A stretch of 64,000 bases of DNA, taken from NCBI GenBank assembly GCA_022509165.1, contig JAFLTT010000001.1, positions 1 through 64,000 on the forward strand, written 5' to 3'. This DNA is from Muribaculaceae bacterium. GTDB taxonomy: Bacteria; Bacteroidota; Bacteroidia; Bacteroidales; Muribaculaceae. A program made the translations under genes and the position numbers. Below the pieces are notes generated by a model. That model was not told where the DNA came from. It ran no database searches and saw nothing but the letters and a program-made list of their open reading frames with translations. Position 1 is the first letter of the stretch; the number at the start of each line of letters is the position of its first letter. Shown piece by piece: positions 36,440 through 46,091 of the stretch.

Positions 36440-36748
36440 ATGACACCGTCAGAATTTTCAAAAGCAATCAAAGAACCGGATATTTTCCTTTTAGATGTAC
36501 GCCCTTTAGCCGACTATGAAAAGGCTCATATCGAAGGTGCCCATCATTTGGATGTAGCGAGTCCGGATTTTAAGGAGGAAGCAATTCGTACCCTTCCTAA
36601 GAATGAAACTATTGCAGTTTACTGCAATACAGGGAAACGTTCTGCACTGGCACAGCAACAATTAGAAGAACTTGGATATAAGGTGATTAACCTGGATCAG
36701 GGTATTACTTCATGGATTGCTGCCGGTCTGCCTACTGTGGCTTCCTGA
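36440..36748 (+). CDS. Rhodanese-like sulfurtransferase
   Basis: 102 residues from ATG 36440. Earlier in-frame codons are AT-rich leader. It is a single rhodanese domain: DIFLLDVRPLADYEKAHIEGA, the active-site Cys62 in YCNTGKRS, and the LDQGITSWIAAGLP end. It has no signal peptide and is cytosolic. It transfers sulfane sulfur; the partner is unknown. It is monocistronic and convergent with hemW. Confidence 0.92.
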   Translation: MTPSEFSKAIKEPDIFLLDVRPLADYEKAHIEGAHHLDVASPDFKEEAIRTLPKNETIAVYCNTGKRSALAQQQLEELGYKVINLDQGITSWIAAGLPTVAS

Positions 36749-36765
36749 AGCGTGAAAAATCTTTT

Positions 36766-37908
36766 TTAAATCAAACTTGCCATAATAGGATCGCTAATAA
36801 GAAATCCTTTATCGGTAAATTTTAAAAAACCATCCACCTCTTTCAGTTCACCACTATTCAAAAATGGTAGTGATGATTGGAAGAGGTTATTTGTTGCCTC
36901 TTCTCCGAATTTCTGCGCAAATTCATCCAGATTTACACCCTGTGTTGTACGTAATCTGGTTATTATAAATTCTTCTCTTAACTCCTTCTCGTTAAGAATC
37001 TCTTCAAGGAAAAATTTTTTCTCATTATTCTTTTCCTTTCTTTCACTGAAAAATTTTACATATCCTTTCAGATCATTAGGATTGGCTCTTCTTGTATTCT
37101 TGCCATCGTATGAGTGTGCACCTGGACCAAGACCCAGATAAGGTTGACCTTGCCAGTAAGAATAATTATGAATAGACTTACATCCCGGTAAAGCATAATT
37201 AGAAATCTCATACCTTTCAAATCCGAGGCTTTTAAGAAAATCATTTGAAAGTTGAAACATCTTTAACCATTCACTTTCCGGAGGCAAATCTACTTTTCTG
37301 TTATTCACAAGATGTGTCATTGCAGTGCCTTCTTCCAGCATCAGAGAATATAAAGACACATGTTGTGGCTTTATTTTGTTTAGATACTCAAGTGTGTTTC
37401 GGTAGCTTTCAATTGTTTGTCCCGGGAGTCCGAACATCAGATCTATGGACAGGTTATGAAAGTTTTTGGCAAGTAAAGCCATAGCTTCCAGTGCTTCCCT
37501 CGCACTATGTTTGCGACCAATTACCTTCAGTTCTTTATCATTGAATGATTGCACTCCTACACTTACTCGATTCACTCCCAAGTCCTTCCAGATGGATATT
37601 TTTTCAGGAGTTACATCTTCAGGGTTTACTTCTATTGTAAATTCATCCCATTCCTTTTTCCCGGTAATACTTTGTATATCCTTTATAAGATCTGTAAAAT
37701 TTTCTGAAGGTATCAAGGAAGGTGTTCCACCTCCGATATATAATGTGGAAACTTCTTCATTTAATTCATTTCTTCTGGTATGAAGTTCATTTTTAATTGC
37801 TGTAACATATTTTTGCCAATCAGCAATCCTTGATCCTCCGGTATAAAAATCACAATAGAGACATTTGTTCCTACAAAACGGAACATGGATATATAACCCT
37901 GCGCTCAT
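36766..37908 (-). CDS. hemW: Radical SAM heme chaperone HemW
   Basis: 380 residues. The radical-SAM motif CRNKCLYC (Cys12, Cys16, Cys19) binds the 4Fe-4S cluster. IGGGTPSLI and ISNYALPG follow, plus the HemW C-terminal domain. It is related to oxygen-independent coproporphyrinogen oxidase, but the HemW clade inserts heme into proteins. The start overlaps the stop of a 51-residue gene as ATGA, so translation is coupled. Confidence 0.93.
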   Translation of the reverse strand: MSAGLYIHVPFCRNKCLYCDFYTGGSRIADWQKYVTAIKNELHTRRNELNEEVSTLYIGGGTPSLIPSENFTDLIKDIQSITGKKEWDEFTIEVNPEDVTPEKISIWKDLGVNRVSVGVQSFNDKELKVIGRKHSAREALEAMALLAKNFHNLSIDLMFGLPGQTIESYRNTLEYLNKIKPQHVSLYSLMLEEGTAMTHLVNNRKVDLPPESEWLKMFQLSNDFLKSLGFERYEISNYALPGCKSIHNYSYWQGQPYLGLGPGAHSYDGKNTRRANPNDLKGYVKFFSERKEKNNEKKFFLEEILNEKELREEFIITRLRTTQGVNLDEFAQKFGEEATNNLFQSSLPFLNSGELKEVDGFLKFTDKGFLISDPIMASLI

Positions 37909-38060
37909 TGATGAGAATCTTCCACTTTTTTTATAGCATCTTCATGCCCTGCAAGTGCTGCAAAAGGAGCAAATTGGGCTGCACGGTTCTCTATCGGCAT
38001 AGGAATCCTGTTAGGATTCTTTTGGTAAGGTAAATCTATAATTTCATCATATTTCCCCAT
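37905..38060 (-). CDS. YolD-like small protein
   Basis: 51 residues, starting MGKYDEIIDLPYQKNP and ending KKVEDSHQ. The core ENRAAQFAPFAALAGHEDAI matches the small YolD-like proteins that sit beside Y-family polymerases in many Firmicutes and Bacteroidota. It lies 26 bases after the polymerase stop, on the same strand, and its TGA overlaps the hemW ATG. It is predicted to partner or regulate the polymerase; the mechanism is unknown. Confidence 0.8.
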   Translation of the reverse strand: MGKYDEIIDLPYQKNPNRIPMPIENRAAQFAPFAALAGHEDAIKKVEDSHQ

Positions 38061-38086
38061 TTCCTAATCTTTTTAGTTTTATATCT

Positions 38087-39574
38087 TTATGCTTTATGTC
38101 CACCAATCTGACTGTTTCTCGACCTCTGAGTGGCTCCTTCTGAAAAATTAAGTCCCCTTAAGATTATATTTTTACCATATTTCTTTCGCAGTTCCAGCAT
38201 TGCCAGTTGCTGTCGGTGTTCCCTTTCACGCACCTCTTCCTCGACTTTGTGTTTTTTGATTGTTTCTTCAAAATCAGAAAAGAGGTCAAGTTGAATAGGT
38301 TTCACTGATTGTTTCGCTTTGTTTTCCGTAAGCAAATGGTTGATTGAAAGGGTAAGTCGCCTCACAAGAAGGTCAGGATTAATAATCCGGTCGAAAAGTT
38401 CTGCTGTCTTATCTACTAAGACAGTGGCTGAAGATGTCGGAATTTCGATATTTATTGTGCCGTGTGCGTGTTCCGGTACTTTTCTTCCATAAAAATCAGT
38501 CTTGATCCTTCCCTTATAAAGATTTTTTATTTCGGGCCTAATAAGAGACTCTACATCATATCCCACTGTCAATACCAATTGGTCTGTTACCAGACCCTTC
38601 TCTACGAGTTCGTAAGCCACGGCATCTGCCATTTCGAGCACCACATTTCTTGCAAGGGATGCTGTATATGGTTCCTGTAACACCTGGCCACTGCTTATGG
38701 ATTTTGTTTCCGGACGGTAATCCTTCACTTGTTTTATTGTCACCGGCTCCCAACCCCAGGCATGATCGATCAGAAGTTCTGCGTTCACACCGAAAAGGTT
38801 GTAAAACAAGGCATCATTTTTCATTGATTGCAGGGCGATATCACCCATTGTATAGATACCGTATAACGCCAGTTTATTGGCAATGCCATGACCAACTCTC
38901 CAGAAATCTGTAAGTGGTCTATGATCCCAAAGTTCGTGTCGGTAACTTTTTTCATCCAATTCAGCGATTCTTACCCCATCGGCATCTGCCGGCATCTTTT
39001 TGGCCACTATATCCATTGCCACTTTGCTCAGATAAAGGTTTGTGCCTATTCCCGCAGTAGCAGTAATCCCGGTTTCTGAAAGTACGGTTTTGATAATCTT
39101 GATAGCCAGTTGATGTGCTGAAAGATTATAGAAGTTCAAATAATCGGTAACGTCAATAAATACTTCGTCAATTGAATATACATGAATATCCTCTGAAGAT
39201 ACAAAGCGTAAATAAATATCAAAAATCCTGCTGCTATAATCTATATAATGAGCCATGCGGGGAGGAGCAATCAGGAAGTCAACCTGGTAATCATCTCTTT
39301 CTTTCAATACTTTTGCAGAGAAAGATTTTCCCTTCCGACCACGACCGGAATTTACTTTATTTACTTTTTGCACCACTTCAAAAAGTCGGGGTCTGCCACC
39401 TGTTCCAAAAGATTTCAGGGCAGGAGAGACCGCCAGACAAATTGTCTTCTGTGTTCGTGACTCGTCGGCTACCACAAGACATGTGTCAAGAGGGTCAAGC
39501 CCTCTTTCCACACATTCCACGGAAGCATAAAAAGATTTTAAATCTATTGCTATATACTTTCTCTCTTTTGTCAC
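38087..39574 (-). CDS. Y-family translesion DNA polymerase (UmuC/DinB-like)
   Basis: 495 residues. The palm motif AIDLKSFYASVE holds the first metal Asp, YSIDEVFID the second acidic pair, and FWRVGHGIANKLA is the helix-hairpin-helix thumb. The beta-clamp-binding peptide QLDLF is near residue 428, and a coiled basic tail follows. It copies damaged DNA with low fidelity. It lies 4 bases after the M60 peptidase gene and upstream of the YolD-like gene. No LexA site is evident. Confidence 0.93.
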   Translation of the reverse strand: MTKERKYIAIDLKSFYASVECVERGLDPLDTCLVVADESRTQKTICLAVSPALKSFGTGGRPRLFEVVQKVNKVNSGRGRKGKSFSAKVLKERDDYQVDFLIAPPRMAHYIDYSSRIFDIYLRFVSSEDIHVYSIDEVFIDVTDYLNFYNLSAHQLAIKIIKTVLSETGITATAGIGTNLYLSKVAMDIVAKKMPADADGVRIAELDEKSYRHELWDHRPLTDFWRVGHGIANKLALYGIYTMGDIALQSMKNDALFYNLFGVNAELLIDHAWGWEPVTIKQVKDYRPETKSISSGQVLQEPYTASLARNVVLEMADAVAYELVEKGLVTDQLVLTVGYDVESLIRPEIKNLYKGRIKTDFYGRKVPEHAHGTINIEIPTSSATVLVDKTAELFDRIINPDLLVRRLTLSINHLLTENKAKQSVKPIQLDLFSDFEETIKKHKVEEEVREREHRQQLAMLELRKKYGKNIILRGLNFSEGATQRSRNSQIGGHKA

Positions 39575-39578
39575 TCAA

Positions 39579-42500
39579 TCACTTTATCACGATTTTCTTG
39601 GCTTTTTCTTTCCCTTTCAGAATATATACACCGGGTCGTAGATTTGTGACATAATTGTAACCTACATTTAGTTTCATTAGTCTGCCGGTTATATCATATA
39701 TATCAAAAGAAGAAGATTCGCTATCCTTTTCTACATCCAATATCATAGAATAATCATCGTCGGGTTCACCAACTTTTGTAAGGTTCCATTGTGAAGCCTT
39801 GGCTGTAGTGTACCATTGCACCACATTATTTGAAGCATCTATATGGAAAGCGAAATTTGAATTGCCGTCCGGCGCGAATGAATAAATTCCATTTTCTATT
39901 TTAACCAAAGTATAAGACTGAGGATCAGTACTCATTGGCACGGTGTTGCTCATCTTTTTAGAGGTGGAAAGATAAAGGTCGGTGGCCTTATTCCTCAAAT
40001 AATATGCGTTCATTCCTTGAGTTTTTTCCATTACCCATTTTTGTGCTTCAGGCACTTCTTCGAGAGAAGCATCCAAGGTCTTTGACAATGCTTTTTCCAA
40101 ACCTCCCTCAAGTACTTTACCTTGATAATGTGCATTGACGAATTGATAGGATGCTCCATCTTCAATCCCTATCCTTGCCTCTTCATCATTCAATAAAGCC
40201 TGATAAGCCAGAGCAAGTGCCATGTAACCTTCCGTAAGTATCTCGGAATCATTTTCTTCAGCATTCTCCCAAAGTAGATATTTGTCGTCTCTTTCTTCCT
40301 TAAGTATTTCACATGATGAAGGTAAGAGCCATCCCACCTTACATTCGGTTGCATCTATTTCAGCCAGCAAAGAGTCACATTTATCTATCAGTTCTTTTAA
40401 CAAAGCCTTCTTTGTTTCCAGATTTCCGTTTCTTACCGGGTCCACCACCTCAACGGTTTCATTATCAGCCCCGATTGCCATCAGTGTGGCAGTTCCGTTC
40501 ATTAATTTTTCGGCTGCTTCCGGAGAAAGTGTAAAGTTATAGGAATTTGAAAAACCGATCAGATTTCCCTCTTCATCTGTCACCAGGAAACCCACTCCCG
40601 GATTTCCTTCTCCCTTTACTGTTACATTATTGCCATCTACAATAAATGTGAGGTCTCCTTCAGCCTTTCGGCAGTTACGGAAATCATTTAACCCTCCCAG
40701 ATCACCACAAAGCGACTGATTATAACCGAATCCGATGGGTAATTCGGAATCTACTCTGTCATCTATCAGAATTATAGCTCTGTTTTCAGGAAATCCGAAA
40801 GCCTTGATTTCAGCTTTTACCTCATCGATATCTTCTTGTGTGAGAATGCAGTCATATACGTCATAATCATCGATATGATAGTTGTCTTGAGGTACGAAGA
40901 ATCCCCATGCGGTGAAAAAGTCAGTCAGGTCTTCCTGAGCAGCCACGCAACACATCTTGGCAAAATGCAAGAGGTCGGTCTTTGGATTAAGTTTACCGGG
41001 GATCGATGTCAGATCTCGGTGCAGAGGATAGTTTCTGAGAAGTTCATAGAGTCGGGGGTAGAATTTTGTGTTATGGCCTGTGGCATGATAGTAACACCAA
41101 AGTTGCCAGAACATTCTCGTTGTGCCCCATGTACCATGTTCCAGATATGTTTTTCCCTGATTGAAAATGTTAAGTTGGGAGGATGGGTAATCGCAGCGAG
41201 AAGTAGTTCGGCATACATAATAGTTTGCCACGTTTGAAAAGACATTGTTTGATTCTTCAGTTGTACCGGCAATTCTCATTGGCGTCTGATTGATATGGCC
41301 GTATTCATGGGCAGGCCCCCAGATACCGGCCTGCGGGAATTGCGAAAGTATCACACTAATAGTGCCGGGAGCATAAGCTGTGCGCCATGCTGTAGCGTTC
41401 ATATACAGACCCTTGTCCTGCAAAGTAATTCCCATCATCCGGTTGTTGAAATAATCACTGTAGGGTTCCTGAAGGTTGATTTTATACTCGCCTCCTACCA
41501 AGACATCATTAAGAATTGAAGTATACTTTCCTTCATTGAAAGGGTTGTTGATGTCTTCGTCACTTTGTATGCCCATCAGGATTCTTTCGGCAAAGCACAT
41601 ATCATCCCATGCTTTCATTGTGATTACCGGATCGTAATGCTTGCCTTCTCCGGTGTTTATTGCAGGGTCGAATGAACTCCTCACACCCATCTGCTTGGTT
41701 GTTTCAGTAGGCACGTTTGGTGTATCTTCTTTAAAGAAATGAAGTATTACATATCTACCAAGCAGATCATACATTGGATGTACAGCTCTTTCTACAGTAT
41801 ACCTGTAGTCTGCCTCAGTGTCCGGCTCATATAATTCATCTCCTATATAATTGAAGAACCCGTTTAACTGACCACCTTCTATGTGTATTTTTATCGGTTC
41901 AAAGGATGACAATTTACGTACCCTTTCCTTCCCATTGACTGTGTTTACAGTATAATAAATGAAATAATGGGTGTTGTCGTCATTACAGAAAATCATATTA
42001 AGGCCTTGGTGCAGCTTAGTGCCTGATGTTGTACTGTTGTACATTTTGCAGTCCGGCACACCTCCTATATAGAGAGTAGACCCGTCTGCTGGCTCTTTGT
42101 CCACCATTATGTAAAGAATATCGCCTGCATTACCCACTATACCGGTAGGATTATTCATATTGGTGTAGGCCTGGATGCCCGCTAAAGATGCTGCTGCAGC
42201 GCCTTCAGAATATGGTTCGTAAAGTTGTATCCTATATTTATTGGCATGAGTTGAGTCCCAGTCACCTTTCTCTTCGCTCCAATCTCCGCTGTATGTCTTA
42301 TCCACCATCAATTGCAATGGTAAAGGTAATGCCTTATAATTTTCATTTTCCTTAAGATTTTCGGTTGTTTTAAGTTGTGTACAGGCTTTATTTGTGAAAA
42401 GTTGTGCTAAATGATTGCCATACACTTCTGCTTTTGCCAATTCGTCAGCTGTATTTTCAAAATTTTTAAGGATTGATTCGATCTCTTCGTCCGTATAGGG

Positions 42501-42980
42501 CACTTCTTCAAAGTTCCACTGTGTTGCGGCACTTGAGGCAAGCCATCCTACTATGTTATTGCCGGCGTCGTTATGTGCATAGGCATAGTTATTGTTGTGG
42601 GAGAGTGGCCGTATCACTTTGTGTCCATCCTGATCCAGGATACACATAAGCATAGTATCGTCTTGAGGTGTATTTGTGTAAATAATGCTCCATGGAGTGT
42701 ATAAGGCTCTTGGACTGGAAAGATAACCTCCGGAATAAACATTTCTGAAATAGAAACCCTTGTCCTGTGGATCGCTAAAGAGATACCATTGTTGCTTAAG
42801 GTCGTTGGCATCCGAAACTGCTCCTATGGCTGTGGGAGAAGAGGAGGATATAGACATAGAATTGTTGGTCTTATCTACATTTTTGATTTTATACACCTTT
42901 CCTGATTCAATCTCTTGAGCAGAAAGGGAAGCACAACTACTGAAGATGAGGAAGAGGATTAGGGTTTTATAAAAATTCAT
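39579..42980 (-). CDS. Secreted M60-like metallopeptidase with T9SS tail
   Basis: 1133 residues. A signal peptide is followed by a lectin-like domain (YKIKNVDKTNNSM to WYLFSDP). A long M60/enhancin-type catalytic region has HEYGHINQTP near residues 557-566, in which HExxH binds zinc and Glu is catalytic. A second copy of the lectin-like domain follows (LEKTQGMNAYYLRNK), then a type A sorting tail (DIYDITGRLM, LRPGVYILKG). M60 enzymes of gut bacteria cleave glycosylated proteins such as mucins, and the tail predicts cell-surface display through T9SS. Confidence 0.9.
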   Translation of the reverse strand: MNFYKTLILFLIFSSCASLSAQEIESGKVYKIKNVDKTNNSMSISSSSPTAIGAVSDANDLKQQWYLFSDPQDKGFYFRNVYSGGYLSSPRALYTPWSIIYTNTPQDDTMLMCILDQDGHKVIRPLSHNNNYAYAHNDAGNNIVGWLASSAATQWNFEEVPYTDEEIESILKNFENTADELAKAEVYGNHLAQLFTNKACTQLKTTENLKENENYKALPLPLQLMVDKTYSGDWSEEKGDWDSTHANKYRIQLYEPYSEGAAAASLAGIQAYTNMNNPTGIVGNAGDILYIMVDKEPADGSTLYIGGVPDCKMYNSTTSGTKLHQGLNMIFCNDDNTHYFIYYTVNTVNGKERVRKLSSFEPIKIHIEGGQLNGFFNYIGDELYEPDTEADYRYTVERAVHPMYDLLGRYVILHFFKEDTPNVPTETTKQMGVRSSFDPAINTGEGKHYDPVITMKAWDDMCFAERILMGIQSDEDINNPFNEGKYTSILNDVLVGGEYKINLQEPYSDYFNNRMMGITLQDKGLYMNATAWRTAYAPGTISVILSQFPQAGIWGPAHEYGHINQTPMRIAGTTEESNNVFSNVANYYVCRTTSRCDYPSSQLNIFNQGKTYLEHGTWGTTRMFWQLWCYYHATGHNTKFYPRLYELLRNYPLHRDLTSIPGKLNPKTDLLHFAKMCCVAAQEDLTDFFTAWGFFVPQDNYHIDDYDVYDCILTQEDIDEVKAEIKAFGFPENRAIILIDDRVDSELPIGFGYNQSLCGDLGGLNDFRNCRKAEGDLTFIVDGNNVTVKGEGNPGVGFLVTDEEGNLIGFSNSYNFTLSPEAAEKLMNGTATLMAIGADNETVEVVDPVRNGNLETKKALLKELIDKCDSLLAEIDATECKVGWLLPSSCEILKEERDDKYLLWENAEENDSEILTEGYMALALAYQALLNDEEARIGIEDGASYQFVNAHYQGKVLEGGLEKALSKTLDASLEEVPEAQKWVMEKTQGMNAYYLRNKATDLYLSTSKKMSNTVPMSTDPQSYTLVKIENGIYSFAPDGNSNFAFHIDASNNVVQWYTTAKASQWNLTKVGEPDDDYSMILDVEKDSESSSFDIYDITGRLMKLNVGYNYVTNLRPGVYILKGKEKAKKIVIK

Positions 42981-43012
42981 ATTTGGTTATATATTTTTTA
43001 AGGTTAGTTCTG

Positions 43013-43020
43013 CAAAATTA
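43013..43020 (-). promoter_or_regulatory. -7 box of the M60 peptidase run
   Basis: Minus strand TAATTTTG, 33 bases before the start codon. The -33 element is only T-rich. Confidence 0.45.
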
Positions 43021-43127
43021 GTATAAAAATTCCTTTCTATGACCATTAATTCCCGCTTAAAGGGCCGCATATCATGTAGGGGGTCTTTAAGGAATAGAGA
43101 GAGCATCCTGTTAGAAGGGATACAGGT

Positions 43128-45713
43128 TTATGAAGGATCTGAAGGAATTGGCAATAATTGAGCCAATGGAGATTCAAGCGGCATGAAAATATGAAGTTCA
43201 CTTTTGGCTCTGGTGAAGCCAACATAATATCTATTGAGAGAATCGGTTATAACTTGATCGATATATTCCCGATATAGATATTCATAATGAGATCCAATGA
43301 GGGTAGAGGTGGTTTGAACGGGAAGTGGAAGGGGAGTAAGTGAAGAATTAACCCATCTCCATTCCTGTTTTGGTGATTTCGGAAGAAGGGTGCCGGATAG
43401 GAAAGGGATAATCACGACAGGAAATTCAAGTCCCTTTGATTTGTGAATGGTCATAAGCCGTATTGCATCCACATTATCGGGAGACGTAATGGCCAGATCT
43501 TTACCTCTTTTATTCCACCATTCCAGGAAAGCAGCAGGATGATCCAGGTGATTTGCCGTATATTCGAGCACTGTATCCTGGAAAGCAGCCAGAAATGGAG
43601 CTTGTGATTCCCGGAGATTTTCCGGAAGAGAAGAAATAAACGTCTCCACTATTTCTACAAGTGAGGAGGGAAGTGGCTCACTTTCTTCGCTTTCGGAAGA
43701 ATTCGGATCTTTTTGATTATTCTCCTGTGGTTTTAAGCCAAAATCATTCATAGGAGAAGAACCTATGGCAGCGATCGAGGCGAGGATAGAAGCAACTGCA
43801 GGTGAAGATGAGATAAGGAGAGATTCGTCCGATATCACCGGTAATTCTTTATAATCCCCTAAGATTGAAAGGATCTGGTTGGCATCCAAGTTTTTGGATA
43901 CTAAGATTGCGATGTCTCGAAGACTATATCCCTTTTCCAGGATTGATTTAAGAAGATCAGGAAGTGTTACGGAATCATCTGACTCTTTTACCTTCTCAGA
44001 TTCTGAAAGAGGAGGATAGAGATGGATGGAGCCGAGTCCATTTCTTTTTGTCGGATATTGCACCACATTGGAATAAAGGACCGTGAAATCTGTTGAGGAT
44101 CCTTTTTCGGCCGAAAGTGCAGTGGCATATTCCGCAAAGGCTGAAAATGCCTCATTGTTGAAACGTACGATATTCTCATCGGAGCGCCAGTTTGAATTCT
44201 CTTCCTGAGAATATCCGGCTTCAAGATGGGTGGGGAAATCTGTCGGTACTACAGTTGTAATAAGGGACTGGTCGGCATTCCGGAACCTGTAGATGCTCTG
44301 TTTGGGATCACCGATTATAAGAGAATCTTTACCTTTTGCGAGACCTTCGGCAAGTAATGGACGTATTATCTGCCACTGCATGCGTGAGGTATCTTGAAAT
44401 TCGTCGAGGAGATAATGATCGAAACGGTTACCCATTCGTTCGTAAACGAAAGGAGAATCCTCATCTCCTATGATTTTAGATAAAATGAATGAGGTATCGG
44501 AAAGTCGTATAAGGTTGTTGCTTTGTAGAATATCCGATATGAAAGAACGTATTTCGAGGATTAGCCCGTAAAGAGGAAGAAGAGGTGAGAATACCTGCCA
44601 GTTTTTATATGCGGAATCGGCCGAGGGATTGTTCCACTCCGGAATGAGGGAATATAATTTACGCACGGCTTCATTTACAGGGTGTTCCGGATAATTATAT
44701 TTCGCCAGAAGCACTCCTTTCTCGATGTAGGAGTCATATTTCCATGTAAATAAATCGTGGATTGAAAGGGAAGGAAAACGATTGAGCTGCTTCAGGAAAT
44801 TAGAGTGTATCTGGGATTCAGAAGCCGATGACGCTATTACATTCCTGACATTATCCGCAGCTCTTTTAATCTCTTCCAGTTGGGATTGGCGCTCTGCCAA
44901 TGCAGATTGTCTTAACGAAAGGTAAAGGGATTTAAGGTCGTCTGTGACCTTCGGAGTGTTAGAAAGCAGTTGTTTGAAAGGTTCTGTGTCTAATTGGAAT
45001 ATTGCAGAACGGATTCGCTGATAAAGAGAATATGGCGAAGATGACGGGATGAAGGGATTCCATCGCTGTGAAATTTTTGCTTCCTCGCGCATCAGGATAT
45101 TAAGCCAGAAAGAGGCGTTACCCATTGTGGCAGGCCGGGTGTCAAGTTGATGAAAAGCTTCATCCAGAGCCGCGTCTGCAATGAATGAAGAATCTATTTC
45201 CAGTTTATAATTTTCAGTTATATTTGCTTCGTAAGAGAATGTGCGTAGTATCTCCTGAAAAAAGGAATCTATAGTTGAGATTTTAAAAGACGAGTAGTTA
45301 TTAAGGATTATCCTTAACGCTGTGGAAGCAGCCTCTTGGATAGAAGAGATAGTAGAATTCTCAGTTACATCTGAGATTTTTTTGACCTTACCTTTCGATT
45401 GGTTTTTGTCTTTAGGCTGGGTTTCCTCTTTTTGATTATGGTCAAGAATGGAGAGATAAAAAGGGATAAGAGGAGACTGAGGATCTTCAGCAAGTGATCT
45501 AAGGTTACTGAGGATACGTTCTTTCATCTCCGCTGTGGCCTTGTTGGTGAAAGTTATGGCAAGGATATGAGTAAGAGCGTCCTCGATTTGTCGGGCATTT
45601 CGAAGAGTATAAGTTCCGTCGTCACGGCGAAAAGTGAGGAGGTGAAGAATGAAATCTCGGGCTAAGGTATATGTCTTTCCACTGCCAGCAGAAGCCCGTT
45701 GGATTTTTAACAT
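43128..45713 (-). CDS. UvrD/AddA-like helicase lacking a nuclease domain
   Basis: 861 residues. Walker A ASAGSGKTYT lies at the N-terminus, motif Ia LAITFTNKATAEMKERI, Walker B LLDEFQDTS, then GDPKQSIYRFRNAD, IHKSKGLEFPVV and motif VI YVGFTRAKSELHIF. This is the AddA/RecB-type SF1A set. The protein stops about 25 residues after motif VI, where relatives continue into a PD-(D/E)XK nuclease domain. Nothing resembling that domain follows in any reading I followed. Its ATG shares a base with the SUI1-like stop (TGATG). Confidence 0.88.
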   Translation of the reverse strand: MLKIQRASAGSGKTYTLARDFILHLLTFRRDDGTYTLRNARQIEDALTHILAITFTNKATAEMKERILSNLRSLAEDPQSPLIPFYLSILDHNQKEETQPKDKNQSKGKVKKISDVTENSTISSIQEAASTALRIILNNYSSFKISTIDSFFQEILRTFSYEANITENYKLEIDSSFIADAALDEAFHQLDTRPATMGNASFWLNILMREEAKISQRWNPFIPSSSPYSLYQRIRSAIFQLDTEPFKQLLSNTPKVTDDLKSLYLSLRQSALAERQSQLEEIKRAADNVRNVIASSASESQIHSNFLKQLNRFPSLSIHDLFTWKYDSYIEKGVLLAKYNYPEHPVNEAVRKLYSLIPEWNNPSADSAYKNWQVFSPLLPLYGLILEIRSFISDILQSNNLIRLSDTSFILSKIIGDEDSPFVYERMGNRFDHYLLDEFQDTSRMQWQIIRPLLAEGLAKGKDSLIIGDPKQSIYRFRNADQSLITTVVPTDFPTHLEAGYSQEENSNWRSDENIVRFNNEAFSAFAEYATALSAEKGSSTDFTVLYSNVVQYPTKRNGLGSIHLYPPLSESEKVKESDDSVTLPDLLKSILEKGYSLRDIAILVSKNLDANQILSILGDYKELPVISDESLLISSSPAVASILASIAAIGSSPMNDFGLKPQENNQKDPNSSESEESEPLPSSLVEIVETFISSLPENLRESQAPFLAAFQDTVLEYTANHLDHPAAFLEWWNKRGKDLAITSPDNVDAIRLMTIHKSKGLEFPVVIIPFLSGTLLPKSPKQEWRWVNSSLTPLPLPVQTTSTLIGSHYEYLYREYIDQVITDSLNRYYVGFTRAKSELHIFMPLESPLAQLLPIPSDPS

Positions 45714-46060
45714 CAGCGAACTTTAAAATTAAGTGATTTCAGGAAATCGGTTACTGCTGCTCTGTGATCGCCTTGGATCAGTATTTCCCCTTCTCGCGTA
45801 GAACCGCCCACTCCCAGCTTTTGTTTCAGGCGTCTTGCGATATCATCTAATTCCGACTGTGGAATTGTAAAACCTTCTACGATTGTGGCTGTTTTACCTC
45901 CACGATGTTTCTTGGAAAGAATTACATGAAGAATTGAGGATTGTTTATCAGAAGGTTCGGAAGGAGAGGGTTCTTCAATGTCTTTTGGATTAGCGCTATT
46001 TTCGTTTTCCTCCGGTAATGAAGAGGCGAGGGAGGCGAGGGCTGATTTCCAGTCTTCCAT
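45713..46060 (-). CDS. SUI1/YciH-family translation factor
   Basis: 115 residues. A disordered acidic/Pro-Ser-rich N-terminal half is followed by the SUI1 (eIF1-like) domain: KKHRGGKTATIVEGF, LKQKLGVGGSTREGEILIQGDHR and a C-terminal FLKSLNFK. Bacterial homologues (YciH) bind the 30S subunit and affect initiation fidelity. It overlaps the helicase gene by one base and follows the porin gene by about 30 bases. Confidence 0.9.
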   Translation of the reverse strand: MEDWKSALASLASSLPEENENSANPKDIEEPSPSEPSDKQSSILHVILSKKHRGGKTATIVEGFTIPQSELDDIARRLKQKLGVGGSTREGEILIQGDHRAAVTDFLKSLNFKVR

Positions 46061-46091
46061 AATTGTATTTTAAGGCTTAGAGGTAAAAAGA

